Source: Nipponacmea schrenckii
Taxonomy: Eukaryota; Mollusca; Gastropoda; Lottiidae
Assembly: GCA_030562195.1 (NCBI GenBank)
Contig: CM060199.1
Location: 11,428,338-11,492,337, forward strand
Length of the DNA: 64,000 bases
Direction of reading: 5' to 3'
Shown here one piece after another: positions 47,101 to 61,100 of this stretch. The position numbers and the translations under genes were made by a program. Under the pieces are notes generated by a model. That model did no database searches. It had not been told where the DNA came from and worked only from the letters and a program-made list of their open reading frames with translations. Each line of letters starts with the position of its first letter. Position 1 is the stretch's first letter.

Positions 47101-50100
47101 TGTTTTATTGGTACAACTGTCCAGTACTGAAATTTTTAATCAGAAGTATGACTTAGAGGAATTTTGAGGAGGTTTTCATTAGAAGGGCCATTCTTTTGGA
47201 CATGTCAAACTATCATATATTTCTGTTATTTTATTAGGTAAACCTATTTTCAAAAGGACCAGTCAACACATATCTATATACATTTTGTTTTGTAAATAGG
47301 AACAAATACATGAATAAGAATGAGCAACACATCTAGCATTAATAAGTTTGTTTTCATTGGCTAAAATATCCCACCTCAAACTGTGGTATGGATTTGGTTC
47401 TTTAAATATAATGGGCCTCTACATACCTTAAAAGTTCTGACATGTTTTATCTTCAATAAAAGTTCCATGACAGCAATTCTAACCTTCTCTGAAGAATCAT
47501 GTATACTGAATTTTAACTGTGGTAGTATTGGTTGTAATACAGGGAAGGTAAGAGGGTTGTCTATTAAGGATGTGAAGCCCTGAACATAAACAAAACAGCT
47601 TATAGTTATTATAGTTATTAATTACAGGTAAAGAGAGAAAAAGTATGAATATTACTAGCAGTTTTATTCTTGATTAATTGTCAACAGAATTCTATTGTCA
47701 TGTTTATTTTCACTTATAAACCTTAGATGTTAAGATTTCTTCTGCATTTGGATGATGTTTATTATGTTTCTTAAGTATGCCTATTATCATTCAAAGTGCA
47801 TACATGAAACTGTAAAATGATGTGATACTATGGCATGTTATAGCAATTCACTTATTACCATATCAACACAAATCGCTATTTTAAAAAAAAAAAAAGTATT
47901 TCAATCAGTGAAATTTGACTTTTGAGAGGAGACATTTGTAACTTATCATTACATACCTGAATAACAGCCTGTCTGATATTATCAGAGGAACTGTCACATG
48001 ACAAATCTTTAATCAATACCACTAATATACTATTTAAAGCTGTCAGGGGCAATAACTCCCAACATAATTTGAGTATATTGAATACACCTTTCACAGCTAT
48101 TAATCTTACACCATGGTTTGGATCTTTTAATAAATTCTACAACAAAGATTAAACTCTTGGTGTTATAATAAGATTGCTCATGAACTTAAAGCACATTGAA
48201 AAAGAGAGGATAACTTTCCTTAAAAATTGATATGTGGTTGAAACCCGCAGTCAAGCATTTGCCTCTTATACTACATAATTGACATAGCAAGAATTTTGCA
48301 AAGCTTAAGTAAGTTTTGACGACTTTCCTTGCATATTGTAAACAGAGTAATTCTAATACCCAATACTCTTACCAAAAGGAATTCATATTGTTTTTGCATC
48401 AAATCATCAGAACTTTCATCTTTCTCATCAGTTGTCAATGGAAATACATCCATTAGAATACTGGCACAGTTAGCTCTTACTTCAGAATGGGGAGCCTATA
48501 AACAAACCAAACATCACATATTTAATAATTCTATATCTAATTCCTACCTGATTCCTAAGTATGATTGCATAGGGGAATTATTCTTGGTCTTAATTCACAT
48601 TTAATGTATAACTTTCTCTTTATCGGATTGACCAATCACTCAAAATAATGTTAAAGGTTGGTTTTTGGACCCATCAGATTACTGTACTGCCTTTTAAATC
48701 TGTATTTCATCTAATAAAACATTTTGATAACAAGACTAATGCTTTTTAATGAATAATTATATAATACTTGACCACCAAATTTGCAGTCTAAAAATTCGCA
48801 TTATCTGATGCATTACAAAGCTAGTATGCATCGCTAAAACCATGAATGGACATGATATAGTCAAAGTACTGTAACATACCCTTAAATATCTCCAGAGAAA
48901 GGGAGAGTATAACTCGTGTAGCATCAAATCAACTCCTGACTGTTCTTTCTGATTGTGAATAGATCTTAATACCTACAAAGTATAAATATGCTCATTGATA
49001 TTGACATATAGTAATAAGAGTTAAGAAGTTCCTAAAAACTGTAAAGCACTGGCCAAGATCACAAATAGAGAGAAATGATAAGGGGGAAGTTAATTTATGT
49101 GAAACTTCAAAAAAAAAAACATGATTGTGACAATTTGCTGCATATAGACACTGATGATCCAGGCAAGGTTAAAGCAGAAATGATTTTACAATAAAACATT
49201 GGTGACAGAATATTTTGTTGTTATCTTAAAAAATCTGCTGATGAAAAATGAGAGTATTTACATTAAGGTGCTGGTAACAAAACCTAGATGAATATATGCT
49301 CACCTTCAGTAAAATGGTAGACATATTTGGGTCCCCAGTTCTTGGAGCAACTGCTGCTTGATGCATCAAATTCTGAATACATTTGTCTTCTATTATCTAC
49401 AAAATTGAAAGATGAATCTAAAAAGAGCTGTTGGTATTGGAATGAGATTGATAATCCTTTAAATGCTACTTTGACATGGCTCTTCCAAAAATATCAATAT
49501 TAAAAGTTCATGTCTATTTTTATATAAAATAAATCTAAAACCTACCTTACGAGTTGTTCCAGATGATTTCTGCCAAGCACAGAAATAAATTTCACCAAAT
49601 TTCTCCAACAGAGCCCTAAAATTACAGAGAGACATATGAAAATTTTACAGTTATATGTCTTTCTTGGTGTGAACAAGATTTCACATAATTCTTGGCAAGT
49701 TTAGATTAAATCCTTAAATAGGCAAGGTAGGCTACATCAATACAATTGAAAATAGAAACAATCAACACATAAGGCACTATGTAAAATATTCTACTAATTT
49801 CTACCACCATAGGGAAATATCTGTAAGAGACAAAAAAGATCTTTTACTTACTTGGGAGCAAAAGGAATTTCCTGCTTAATGGCAGAATGTAATATAGAAA
49901 TCAAATTGTCATCTAAACGAAACAAAAAACTTAGAAACATCACTCCCTGAAAATAAACATTTGTCAATACATGTAGTTGTTTTTATGCTTGAAATAAATC
50001 AGGCTTACTTCTCCTGTGATGTATTGCAATATAACAACAATAACTTTGATTAGAGATTTCTGAAAACTGTGTGCTAGTTATCTAAATGACACCCCTATAC

Positions 50101-53100
50101 TTTCGACTGAGCATGCATATTCTATAAATAGAAAAGGGAATTTTATGTATAAAGGGAAGAGCTACTTTCAATTTCAAGAAATATTTCAAGATACAAACCT
50201 GAGGAGCCTTGTAAAAATCATAATTAGTAAAACATTGCAATAATTTTCCTCTCAGTTTTAAATTTGTTTCCTTGAAAACATCAACAATGTCTAAATAATC
50301 GTGTAATTTCCATAATCTTTTTATCATTGTCATCTGAAATATTAACAAACAAATTTTCATTTAAAAAATTAAAAATTATTCTTTGCATACAATAAATCTT
50401 CCTTACAATATTATTTAGTTTGCAAAAAGAATGTTTATTTTGGAAATAAATACAACTTTATGGACTTGAGTTTCAGATGAAGAACTACCACACTTAGTTT
50501 ATCTGGTTCCCAAACCAATTTAGTCTTGATAAAAAAAAGTGGCACATGATTGACAGGTCGCGATGTACAAGACTACTGATGTCGCGTGTGGGGTCGTAAA
50601 ACTAGTACTTCTTGATTGCCGAACGAGAAAAAGCCGCCTTTTTGCGTTTTCTTTTGTTTAAAAAGCCAGCTTTAAAGCTAGCTTTCATTTGGCCCCCGAT
50701 AAATTGCCGAATGTAAAAAGGGAGGCTTTCGGCTCCCGAACCGTAATGGTTCGGCAATTTAACAAGTGGAAACACAGAAAAGCTAGCTTAAAGCCTGCTT
50801 TTTGGCCAAGTGGAAACATGGTTATTATCTAGACAAAAGTAAAGAATACTACAATTTAACTTACAGGTTTTCCAGAGAGTAAACATTGTGATAAAATATA
50901 ATCAAATGCATTCGATATTATATCTTCTCTTCCTTTGATATCCTTATACCACCAATATTCAAATAACATTGAGAGTGTATTCTTGATAGAGGGGGTTGTA
51001 TCAGGTAATGTGGGCATTATACCTGTAAATAGAGATACAGTAGTTATCCTTATTTCATCCTAGAAGAAGTTTATGCTCATTCTTCTAGAAATTTATTGAT
51101 GTCTAAAGAGTTGAGAGTTTTTGGCTCTAAGTCTTTCACATTTTAACTTTTTAAACTGTATTTATCACTGCAGTGTGAATTGATGAACCCTCTTATACAG
51201 TCTCTTATTTCCTTCTCGTACCATCCTGCAACTCAACGTTCACTATCATGCAACTGTCCCTGTACCTACCATGTAAGAGTAAAGCTGTATCTATCATGGC
51301 TATGGACAGATGATCAGAAGCAGCAGTGCGAATAGTAATGTTCATCAAGTTAATAACATGATTCAATAACTTCACCAGTTCATTTATTTTCTAAAATAGA
51401 TAAAAATAGCGATGGCCCATCGTAATACGCCCACCATTGGCAGCCTTAGTTATTTGGGTGGTGGACAAGAGGTATCATTAAATGCAATATTTTACAAGTG
51501 ATCTGATAAAATGTCAAGCCTGGGCTTACTTGGTGATTTGTTGAAGTTTAAATGTGATAGAATGGCCCATAAATCAATAGTTTTTTTAAGGGAAGCTACT
51601 CAAATTGAATACACAATATTTGCAAACCACAATATCATACAAAGAAAATAACATTCACAAAAAATTGAGCAAGGGCCATAAGGCACAATCTATACTGAAA
51701 GTATTTTTTGTGTGTCTTATCAAAGGCTCATACTAAGTTTCATCAAATTTCATGAAGACACCAGCCCTTTATGTCTTGTAAACAATAAATTTAACACGCT
51801 TTAAAGAACAATAACTCTACTAGATATGTTCGATTTGCCTGGCTTTCAATAGGGTACATCCTAAGCATGTTACAAATACACCAACTTTCATCAAAACTCA
51901 TCAAGAACACAACTTCCTATCATATTCACAAGAAATTTCTGAACAAAGTCAATAACTCAAAGTAAATATTTTTCGGTAAGCTAAATTTGCAATCGGTTTC
52001 TTCTTTGGGTAATTCAAAAGGCTCAAATCATGCTTTGTCAAAATCTATCAAGAAACCAGATCTCTATCAAGTCTACAAAGAATCAGAGGCTGATAAAGTG
52101 AACACGTTTTAAAGAACAAGGGCAATAACTCAATAAATATTTTTTGATTAGTCTGATTTTCAATAGGGTCTATCCTTGAGTTATAACAAACACTCACACC
52201 AAGTTTCATCAAATTCCATCAAGAACCCGGCTCCCTATCGTGTTCACAAGGAATTTTAGGACAAGGGCAATAACTCATAGTAAATATTTTTCAATTGGTT
52301 TCATTTTCGATAGGCTTCATCCTTGGGTCATTACAAAGATTCATTCCAAGTTTCATTAAAATCCATCAAGAAATGTGGTCTCTATCGTGTTCACGACAAT
52401 TGTGGACAGACAGACAGACAGACAGACAGACAGAGCTTAGATCTAATGTCTATTACCTGTGTTTCTTCAGATTCCTCATCTAGGTGTAAACTTTCTATTG
52501 ACATTAAAGTAGTTGAACATAATGTCTGTAACCCTTCCCATAATTCATCAGTCTGTTGACGACTGCAGGTTTCTAAAATCTCATGGATACTCTTATTGTC
52601 CTTCTTGCACTTAAAGAAAAAATCAGATTTAAATTGACTTCAGTTTTATGAGGTGCTTGAAACTTCAGTACTTGGACACTTAGAGAATTTAACAATGGTC
52701 TCATTAAAAGAAATAAAAAATATAAGAATAAAACACTCTCATTAGTGTAAACGCAACAATGTGACAAACTGAATGAATGTAAAAGTCATTTATATATGTT
52801 TGTGGTATGATAGATTGCCTTTACACACCAGACCAACTTTTATTTATTATATTTTAGATACTTTTATTTATATTTGTCACAAATCTTAAATTGCATCATT
52901 GTTGTGTTTTGACTCTGCCATAGTGTCAAGTGACAAACTACAGTTTATCAAATAACATAAGGCCAGTTCATGTAACTGGTTCAATGAAGAGAATATTAAT
53001 AGAAAGGTATATTGGTTATGGAAACTATTTTTTCTACAAAATTTGGCAGATGATTGGATAGTGTGCCCATCCTGTCTATACTTGATGAAGTACAAAGGAA

Positions 53101-53235
53101 TCCAAATGAAAAAAATAGGATAGGTTGAATTTTAGCTAATATTTGACGTAGAATTACCTGAAGCAGAAAATGGTCCAACTCTTGCACTGACTGATTCTGA
53201 ACCTTAGTTAAAAAGTCTTCTCGTAATGCCATCAT
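38141..53235 (-). CDS. NCAPG2: Condensin-2 complex subunit G2
   Basis: Subunit of condensin II, the nuclear complex that compacts mitotic chromosomes; G2 is a HEAT-repeat protein binding the kleisin CAP-H2. 28 coding exons, ends in minus order: 53235-53158, 52609-52457, 51390-51270, 51022-50865, 50333-50199, 49946-49852, 49615-49546, 49396-49304, 48972-48880, 48495-48373, 48136-47957, 47579-47427, 47126-46901, 46618-46500, 46277-46161, 45942-45865, 45646-45576, 45400-45202, 44881-44693, 44407-44294, 43996-43676, 43387-43288, 42842-42655, 41933-41790, 41563-41469, 39210-39110, 38478-38385, 38210-38141. All phases agree: 1225 residues (human about 1143). Family segments: SRQQTDELW (near 44), RANCASILMDVFP (338), FSIHDSSEKVRIAVMELLLK (456), KPLALEY-like KLALEYLEYL (near 783). 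An acidic run lies at 602-609 and a low-complexity Asn/Thr linker at about 886-910. The first ATG at 53235 follows an acceptor at 53280, so a 5' UTR exon lies upstream. Confidence 0.95.
39328..41449. mobile_element. Pearl-like element in an NCAPG2 intron
   Basis: Left end GATAGCTTGCCAGGCAAGG with ATACGCCCACTGGCAGC, then about eleven diverged units of roughly 160 bp (markers AATAGGGTTCATCC and TAGAGTGTTTACAAGC), then a (GACG)n run at 41368-41399 and a terminal hairpin TACGCCCCCCATTTCATGTG with GGGCGTATA. It fills nearly all of the intron between exons 25 and 26 (39211-41468). Confidence 0.85.
41944..42257 (-). mobile_element. tRNA-derived SINE
   Basis: On the minus strand the head reads GTGGCTCAGTAGTTTAGACG (A box region), then GGTTCAATCCC (B box), the RNA polymerase III promoter of a tRNA. 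A tRNA-unrelated body and an ATTCATTTCATTTCATT tail follow. A diverged second copy lies at about 55336-55610. The tail ends 10 bases from the splice acceptor of NCAPG2 exon 24. Confidence 0.85.
51411..52437. mobile_element. Pearl-like element filling an NCAPG2 intron
   Basis: Starts GATGGCCCATCG then TAATACGCCCACCATTGGCA, continues with about six units of roughly 165 bp (ending in TTCATCAAAATCCATCAAGA-like words), and ends with CAATTGTGGACAGACAGACAG (GACA run, 52403-52436). The whole intron is 51391-52456, so the element lies about 20 bases from each splice site. Confidence 0.8.
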
Positions 53236-53279
53236 CAATTTATTTTTTTCTCTTAAATTGATATCCTCTAAACCCTGGC

Positions 53280-53820
53280 CTACAAATCAAAACAATTAAG
53301 TTGAACATTGTTGTGGAAATGGGTTCTATGAACTTGTCGACACGACTACTTCCTGTCTGATCTGGGATGTGTTCGTGTCGCCAATGGATGGATTCGATCT
53401 TGACAGATAAGTAAATGGTCTCTGCACGTACAAAGCATGAGATGGTATCTGGGAAGATATAAAAACTGGTCGGTAGTATATTATGGATCGCAATATTGTA
53501 TCCAGACTTCAGTACGAATACATGTCTATTGGTAATAGTTTCTAGAAGGTGTTGTAATGTTTGTGTTCTGGTAGACTTTGCAGCCATTCCGAGTGAGTCT
53601 GATAGTTATTCCCTATAGTCTTATACGGTTGATACCTTGGCAGCCTATGCCCTTGTTTGTCTCTGGCCACGGACGACACTTATAACATCTGAGAGAGTAG
53701 ACGAGGTCTTTAACATGGTCTATATATGCCCTCCACTTTAACATAGATGGATTAGCCTTAATGCGTTTGCTAGTCTCTATTTTGAGAACATATGACAAGG
53801 TAATTTTTTTTTTTGGAAAA
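53280..53820 (-). other. Upstream stretch of NCAPG2 with open minus-strand frames
   Basis: Two minus-strand frames (53798-53613 and 53587-53280) are open over most of 530 bases and have more even base composition than their surroundings. I recognise no domain. The stretch may contain the 5' UTR exon of NCAPG2 or an unrelated pseudogene. The in-frame run through the exon acceptor at 53280 is in a different phase from NCAPG2. Confidence 0.35.
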
Positions 53821-54289
53821 TTAGACTATAAAATAACTATATTGATGTTTCGATGACCCCACAAAATTTACTGTTTGTTTAATAAGGGTTAATTGCTCAG
53901 TGGATCTAAAAATATTAGACCTTTTGAAAATCATCAATTCTTTAGCTATTCATTGAACTATGCTTATTTCATTCCTCCATTTATAAAAACAAGTAGGTGT
54001 ACATCCACTGGCATTGTCATGGACTAAATAGTGTCAACAAAGTAAATTAAATAGCTAGATAGTAGATTTCTTTAGGCAGGTCCAGTCCAGAACCATGTCC
54101 AGCGTGAAAAATTGTCAATAACAAAAAGCTCAATAAATGACTCGGTAAATTATGATTAAACCCTGTGAAAAGAGGCATTTGAATCGAGTTGCTAACTAGA
54201 AGAATATAATGAAAGATTTGCCTTAGACTATCTATTTCAAAATTCTGGAGGAGATTTGAGTTCAATTGAAGATGATAACAGTATTTTTC

Positions 54290-54560
54290 CTCAAATCCGG
54301 CGCCATTCCGTTACATATTCAAATCACGGTCGTCAAGTCTTTTACGGTCATATAAAGGCATAATACAAAAATGTCTGGAAAATCGCAAATGTAGTTTTTG
54401 TCAAGATTATACCAGCTGATATAAATAATGAAACTAGCCAACCAATATAACTTCCGTCTGGTCATTGAGATAATGACGTCTACAGCTTCCGTCTGAAATC
54501 ATGTCGACCGGTTCGGTGATTGTCAGAAATAGCTCAACCCAAATAATCCGTTGCGTGGGT
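54290..54560. promoter_or_regulatory. Putative divergent promoter of NCAPG2 and PAQR
   Basis: Between two start codons on opposite strands. It has more CpG than nearby DNA, a CCAAT box at 54442-54446, TGACGTC (CRE half-palindrome plus) at 54474-54480, and the word CTTCCGTCTG twice (54451 and 54487), whose CTTCCG matches the ETS core. The arrangement suits housekeeping bidirectional promoters, but the transcription starts are not known. Confidence 0.5.
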
Positions 54561-55152
54561 CACAAACATTACATCGACAAACCAACTGACAACTTTTCAA
54601 CTTCAACAAAACTTCGGACTTGACCGAGGTTAAGAGAATGATATTTATTTAGAGGATCAGCAGGAATTTATGCCAGTAGGCCTACCTATTCGCCATCTGT
54701 TTGTTTTTCTGTTATATTCTCACAAAATTAACTTGAAAAAAACAAACAAAAAACAGTTGTACTCAAACTCGTAGGTAAAATAAAGGCGCGTTGCCTGGTC
54801 AAATTGATCTTGTGCCAAATAGTTGTTCTTTATAAATGCGAAAGGAAAGTCATTCCAGAAAGATTAAGATCTTCTACGTTTCATCTCATGGATAAAACTG
54901 AATATAATCAACTGGTATCACTACTCACTCTAGCCTACTGTGGTAATTGTCAAAGGCCTATTTATTGATGAAGAAGTGTATAGTGAACATTTGCTTTCTA
55001 TGGACTGGTATGTTGTGGTTTGTTGTGGCTCAGGTAGAGTTTTTGATCAATGAATTTACAAATGATTGATTGATTAATTGGACAGTTTGATTTGAAGCTG
55101 GTGAGAGTACTGCTAAGTTAGATACTCAACAAGTACAAATTTAATTTTAAGG

Positions 55153-58100
55153 ATGGCTTCAACAACAGTTGTCAAGAGAGGGAAAACATCAACTCCAGGG
55201 TCCATGGCTGGAGCAGTATTAGTTGAAAAGAACAATAATGACGAGAAAGTGGTTTATGATGCAGGAACGTTAGTATTAGACAACAAAGGTATGTACCGTT
55301 TCAAATGCTGAATGGCAAAAATACATCCTCTAAATAAGTCAGCTAACCTGAATGTCCAGGGTTCACTTGAAATGAACTTTCAGATTCTTCAGCCCGCTTT
55401 CTACTTTTTAGAATGATGGACTGACATGGACAAGGAGTCTAGTTCGGAAACGACAGTTAGAAACTGCAAAAAGAGTAGTCTTACTGCTGTCCTTGCAAAA
55501 TTTATCTCATTGCACACTGCATGGCATTGCCTGTCTTCATTAACCCATAAAGGTGCAGAAAGTCAGATGTAGAACTTAATTCATTTTCATTTCAATTTTA
55601 TGAACACCTACCAAAATAAGGACATCAAACTTTTCATTTCATTCCTAAATAAGTCATTCAATTGACACTGAATCAGACCTTAAAATCAGATAAGTATGAC
55701 AATACTTGATAAAGATTGTTTAGTAAATTTGACCCTAAATCCAGCAAAAATGAATGACTACTGTATCTCAGTAAATTGTTGTTATTGTTGATATTTGTGG
55801 TCAATAAATAGTAGGCCTACCGGTATTTCAAAAGGAGGGGTATATAACATATCTTTTTCAAGACCAATCAAGAATATTTTGAACGTAATGCTCTCTTTTA
55901 CCAGCATCAGTATCCTGAGAATATTCTAACAATTGATCACAGCAATAATGCCATATAGCTTGATATATATTTTTGCTTCCACTTCAATTTTGTCATTGTG
56001 CATTTCGGAAGTATAATTGTGAGGGCTAATGTCACACATTCAATGGACGTTCTATAATTTAGCTGTAGACAGGTTTAATTAAACAAAATTACATACTGTA
56101 TATGTAACATGTTGTGTTTGTTTGATACGGAGGCATGTTTGTCAGACAATATATAATAAGGTAGTTACAGATTGTTAATATTGATTTAAATTTAAATAAT
56201 AATTTGTATAGAATTTCTTTAATCCCATTAAAATGGATATCATAAGGAAATGTAAGCTTATTCGCTTATGTTATGAGCCTTGACACCAGTTATAGGGAAT
56301 TTTTTTCCAAAACAAATTATTTAGTTTTGAGTAATTGATATTGTGTTACAAGGAAAATTTATTGTTGTCAAGCATGTCTTGATCAAGTCCATCTTATTTC
56401 CTTTTTCAATGATCTCAAATTTCTGAATGTAATAGAAAACCTAATTACCAAGTATTGGGAAGATAATAATATTCTGTCCAGGCAATTGTCTTATTATCAA
56501 TATAGCTGTGGTATAAAGGAAGCATTATCATCCCGAGATTTTCCCAGTCAAACTGATAAAGAACTCAGATGGATACCTTATATCAAATACCAAGCTATTT
56601 GCCTAAAACTATGCACAGATGATGAAATAACATGTATCTGATAAATAGGCCTTGTGTGGTACAAGCATTTATTTTGTGAAATATATTTATGAAAATCAAT
56701 TGTAATATATAAGGAAGTCAGAGTTAAAATTATTTTTTTTTAATTAATGGAATAATATTCAATTAGATGAGGTCTTACTTTTAATTAATAATCTTAATGA
56801 TCTCTAATTAATTATTGCCCACTAATGAGTTTTAAAAGATAGCTTGCCAGGCAAGGTTACATACGCCCACTGGCAGCTTTTGTTAAAAAATAGAAGAGTT
56901 TGTAGCACAAAGGCAATAAACTCATAAATGCATCTCATTTCGCTGATTATCGATAGCATTCAAATTCTTTATCTTAGCACACACTCTCACGTCTAGTTTT
57001 GTCAAAATCGGTCAAGTATTGTGCCTTATGTTTACAAGCTAAAAAGAAGAATATGGACAATAACTGATAATTTAATATTCAAATAACCGGTTCTTCATTT
57101 TCAATAAGGTTCATCCTTTGGTAATTAGAAATAATCTCACCAAATTTCAATAAAATCTGTATAAAAGTGATATGAGAGTTTAATCCATGAAGAATTGTAG
57201 CCTGTAGAGTGAGCAAGAGGTAAATGTGAACGGACCGACAGGGCGATTACAATATACGCCCTTACTTACGTGTGGGCGTATAAAAATCAAAAGAATCCAT
57301 AGAGAATTGTAGCCTGTAGAAAGAGCACGAGTTGCACCCTTTGGGTAATGAAGTGAAAAAAGCTAAGTCAGACATGATATTTTGGTGAAAAATTATCCAA
57401 TCATCACGAAAATCAATAGGGATCATCTTCATAATGACACTGACCCACAAAATAAAAATCAAAAGAATCCATAAAGAATTGTTGCCTGTAGAGTGAGCAC
57501 GAGTTTCACACTATGGGTAATGGAGTGAAAAACACGAAGTCAGATGCAATATTTAGGTGAAAAGTTATCCGATCTTCACGAAAATCGATAGGGATCATCT
57601 TCATAATTACACTGACCCACAAAATAAAAATCAAAAGAATCCATGAAGAATTGTAGCCTGTAGAGTGAGCACGAGGTAAATGTGAACGGACCGACAGGGC
57701 GATTACAATATACGCCCTTACTTACGTGTGGGCGTATAATGATAAGGATAACAGTTTATGAATATTAATAAGTCCTTATTTGAACTAGGAATTTGCTTCT
57801 AAAAACTCGGTCTTCAGACCCTGATATATTTCTGTTCCTCTCATTTTAAGCTAATTGTGTTAATTTGTTTTTATTGAAAACCAGTAGGTATAGGTAAACA
57901 TTAATTATCTTATTTGGTGATTTTCATTAGACTCTACTTGCCATTGATGAAACAAAATTATTATGCATTTCAGGCTGTTGATCATTAAGTATTCAACCTC
58001 TCTAATAGTGCTCTGTTCAATAATTATAAGGATTACGTTAAGTTAAATTAAATTTTGTATCTGTATTGAATTACTAGAAGAACATTCTTTAAGTAAAATA

Positions 58101-61100
58101 AACAGAACTTAGCAGATTAATTTTATCAGGTACCAAGGTTGAAGTAATGTTGATGTATTGCCAATGACATGGTTGTAATTATCTTATTACAGTTTGTGTT
58201 AAATGGTTCTAATTAGTAACTAGAGTAAATAAAACCAGTATTTATCAGGTATAACATAGTTCAATAATCTGCTAATTACTATATGTTTCTATTGTTCCTA
58301 GACTGAGGTCACTATATAACAAATTGTGTAATAATGGAAAAATATTTTCAAAATCTCTTGCTAAGGGAGTAAAATTTCAAAAATCCATAGCACTTTTATG
58401 AATTAAGGACAGTCAAAGTTCCAGTGCTCTTAGATTGTCTTAAAATAACTGATTCTGGTGTGGAGTATTAAGATGAAACCTTAGTGTTTGTCTAGAGGAA
58501 ACTTGTCACAAACTCTCCTACAGAAAGACTTATATATTTTCCTCTGGCTCTACTTATTTCACCAAGTCATTATGGTCTTACCAAGAGCATCATTAAACTT
58601 TCCATTTTATTATGTTCTATTTTAATACCGGTACTTGAAAATTAAATCAACTAAAACAGAAAATGTAGGTAACATGTTGTAAAATTACAACATTGACATA
58701 TTAGATATAATGTATTATTAATGAATATGACTGTCCACACATATTTTATATGTATGATTTGAAGAAATCTGTGCAATCTAGTGTAGTATGTTGCAGCTTT
58801 ATCTTCATGAGTGTCTTAATATGGTGAAGTATAAAATGACTTCTTTTTACTTTACCCTTTCTTAGGTATAGATGTTTTATATATAGCCTGAGACATGACC
58901 TGTTGGCACCTGCAATTCTAACATAAGATTCTAATATGTCTTGGCTAAATGAGTCTAGTATTCCATATATTGAAAGTGCTCTTTAAAAGATTAGTTTTTA
59001 CATCAGAAATAAATTAAGTCTTGAGGGATCGGAACTCTTGGTAAACCTGCATGTAATGTTGAGTTTTATTGATCTGTTTGATTGTATCATTCAGACCAGA
59101 GGGAGTTTCATCAACTGAATAAGTACAAATCAGTATTATTACTTACTAACAATATTTTAAAAATTTATCAGGGCAATAATATATTTAGAGATAGAGTTAC
59201 TGTTTCATTCATTATTAAAATATACGATTCGTTCAGACCAGAGAGTTTCCTTTAAAAAATATTAAGTACATGGGTGTGTCAAAAATATAGCCCATCTTTC
59301 CTGACAAACATCATACTTGGAAACACCCTGTAAATTTACTTAATTTAGAAGGGTTACTGCATTAGAAAATACTAATTTTCCAATTTATGTTTTTGATGCC
59401 ATCAGTCCAGGACTTGAACAGCCTGGTTGTTGATCTAATTGAAATTATAAATTCTAGATATGGTATCAATACATTTTTGATATGAATACATGTACACTAT
59501 TATTTATAGTTTCAACTATATCTTCAATTATTCCTATTACTCTGGTAGGTTGTAAATATTCACTTATCCAGATAATGTTCTAACAGGTCAAACCACAGTC
59601 TTCAAACTACTAGTAAGCATTTTTATGGATTTTTCAGTGAATATGAGTATGACATGATGAAGTGTTATTTGAATTGTTAAATTTCAACTATTTTGATAAA
59701 GTAAACCGTATTGAATCTATTTATGATAGGAGGCATGATTTAAATGACAGGGTCGTCATGAAAAGACTGAAACAAACTGGTTTCCCTTTTAATTTCAATA
59801 CTTAACATCAAAATTTCATATTTAGTTTGTATTAAAAAAATATTATTTTAACCCCCCATTTTGTATATTGATGTAATGGTATATTAGTAATAAATACATG
59901 CTCAAAATTTGAAAAAGTATGTGTTTCCATTTGAAGCAATATGGATAACTAGTCTTTTTGAATTTTAGTCGATCTGTTTCCGTTTTGGTCATGTTTTAAA
60001 TCTACAAATTGGCTATTGATAAAACCCTGTTCATAAAATGATATATTTTGACATTAAATAGCAGTTATCTATAGAGGACGTAAAACTCCAGTCATTTTAT
60101 TTCACTAAAAGCAATATGGATAGCTGAAAACATCCTCTACCATCTCGAAAAGAAAATATTTAGACAAGTTTATAAAACTTTAATATGAAAGGCAAGTGAT
60201 TTAAACATTTGGCTTTTTTCAGTCTAGTAAGTTTGACAAAGTATATGAATGACAAATTGTTGTGATAAATTGTTATCAGATGAGTCAATCAAGGATGTAA
60301 ATCACTGAGGTAGAAAAATCTAGTTAGAGATAATTTAAGTTTTATATAGCAAATCATAGCTTTAGGTACAGTTAAACTTGTTCTAATGGTCATCCTTTTT
60401 CATAACCACCCTTCAATAAAGAGACACCCATAAATTCCCATATGCACTTTTCAACCAAATTTGCTTCTAATCATCACCAATTAATTTTCTTGAAAACATC
60501 ACCCTCAATCCAGTAGCCAATTGTCAATAATCATTGTTATTTCAATCAATAAATCTCACTATTAAATTTCAAATCTTCTGAAGTTTTGTATACTTCTATA
60601 ATTGTAGTTACCATTATTGGAAAAAAGTGACATCTTTCATTTCTTATTACCTGGTAGAATGACCTGCATATCATGATCAGATTTTCTGTACTTTTTCTCT
60701 GCATGTGATTTGGCAGTAAATCATTTAATTTACCAATTTATCTATTTGGCACAGAAACAATTGTATAAGTATCAGCTTTCAAAAGTTATTATAATTAATA
60801 AGAATGATTGAGAATTTAAAAGGCTTGAGATATCTCACTGAAAAAAAGATGACTCTGAATAAGGAACTGAGAGGTAGTATAGATGTATGTTGGATATGTG
60901 GTATATTTCCTCTAGAGATCAAGATATCTTGGCTTGCTGATATGTTAACTATTATTTTCAGTTAACTATCATGGGATTTTGGTTACAATTCATATTAATA
61001 TAATTATTTTATTAGTACCGGTATATATTAATGTGTATTAGTATAAAAAGAATCTAAAAGTTGCCCTGAAGGTAAAAACTAGTTGACCTAAATAATAAAC

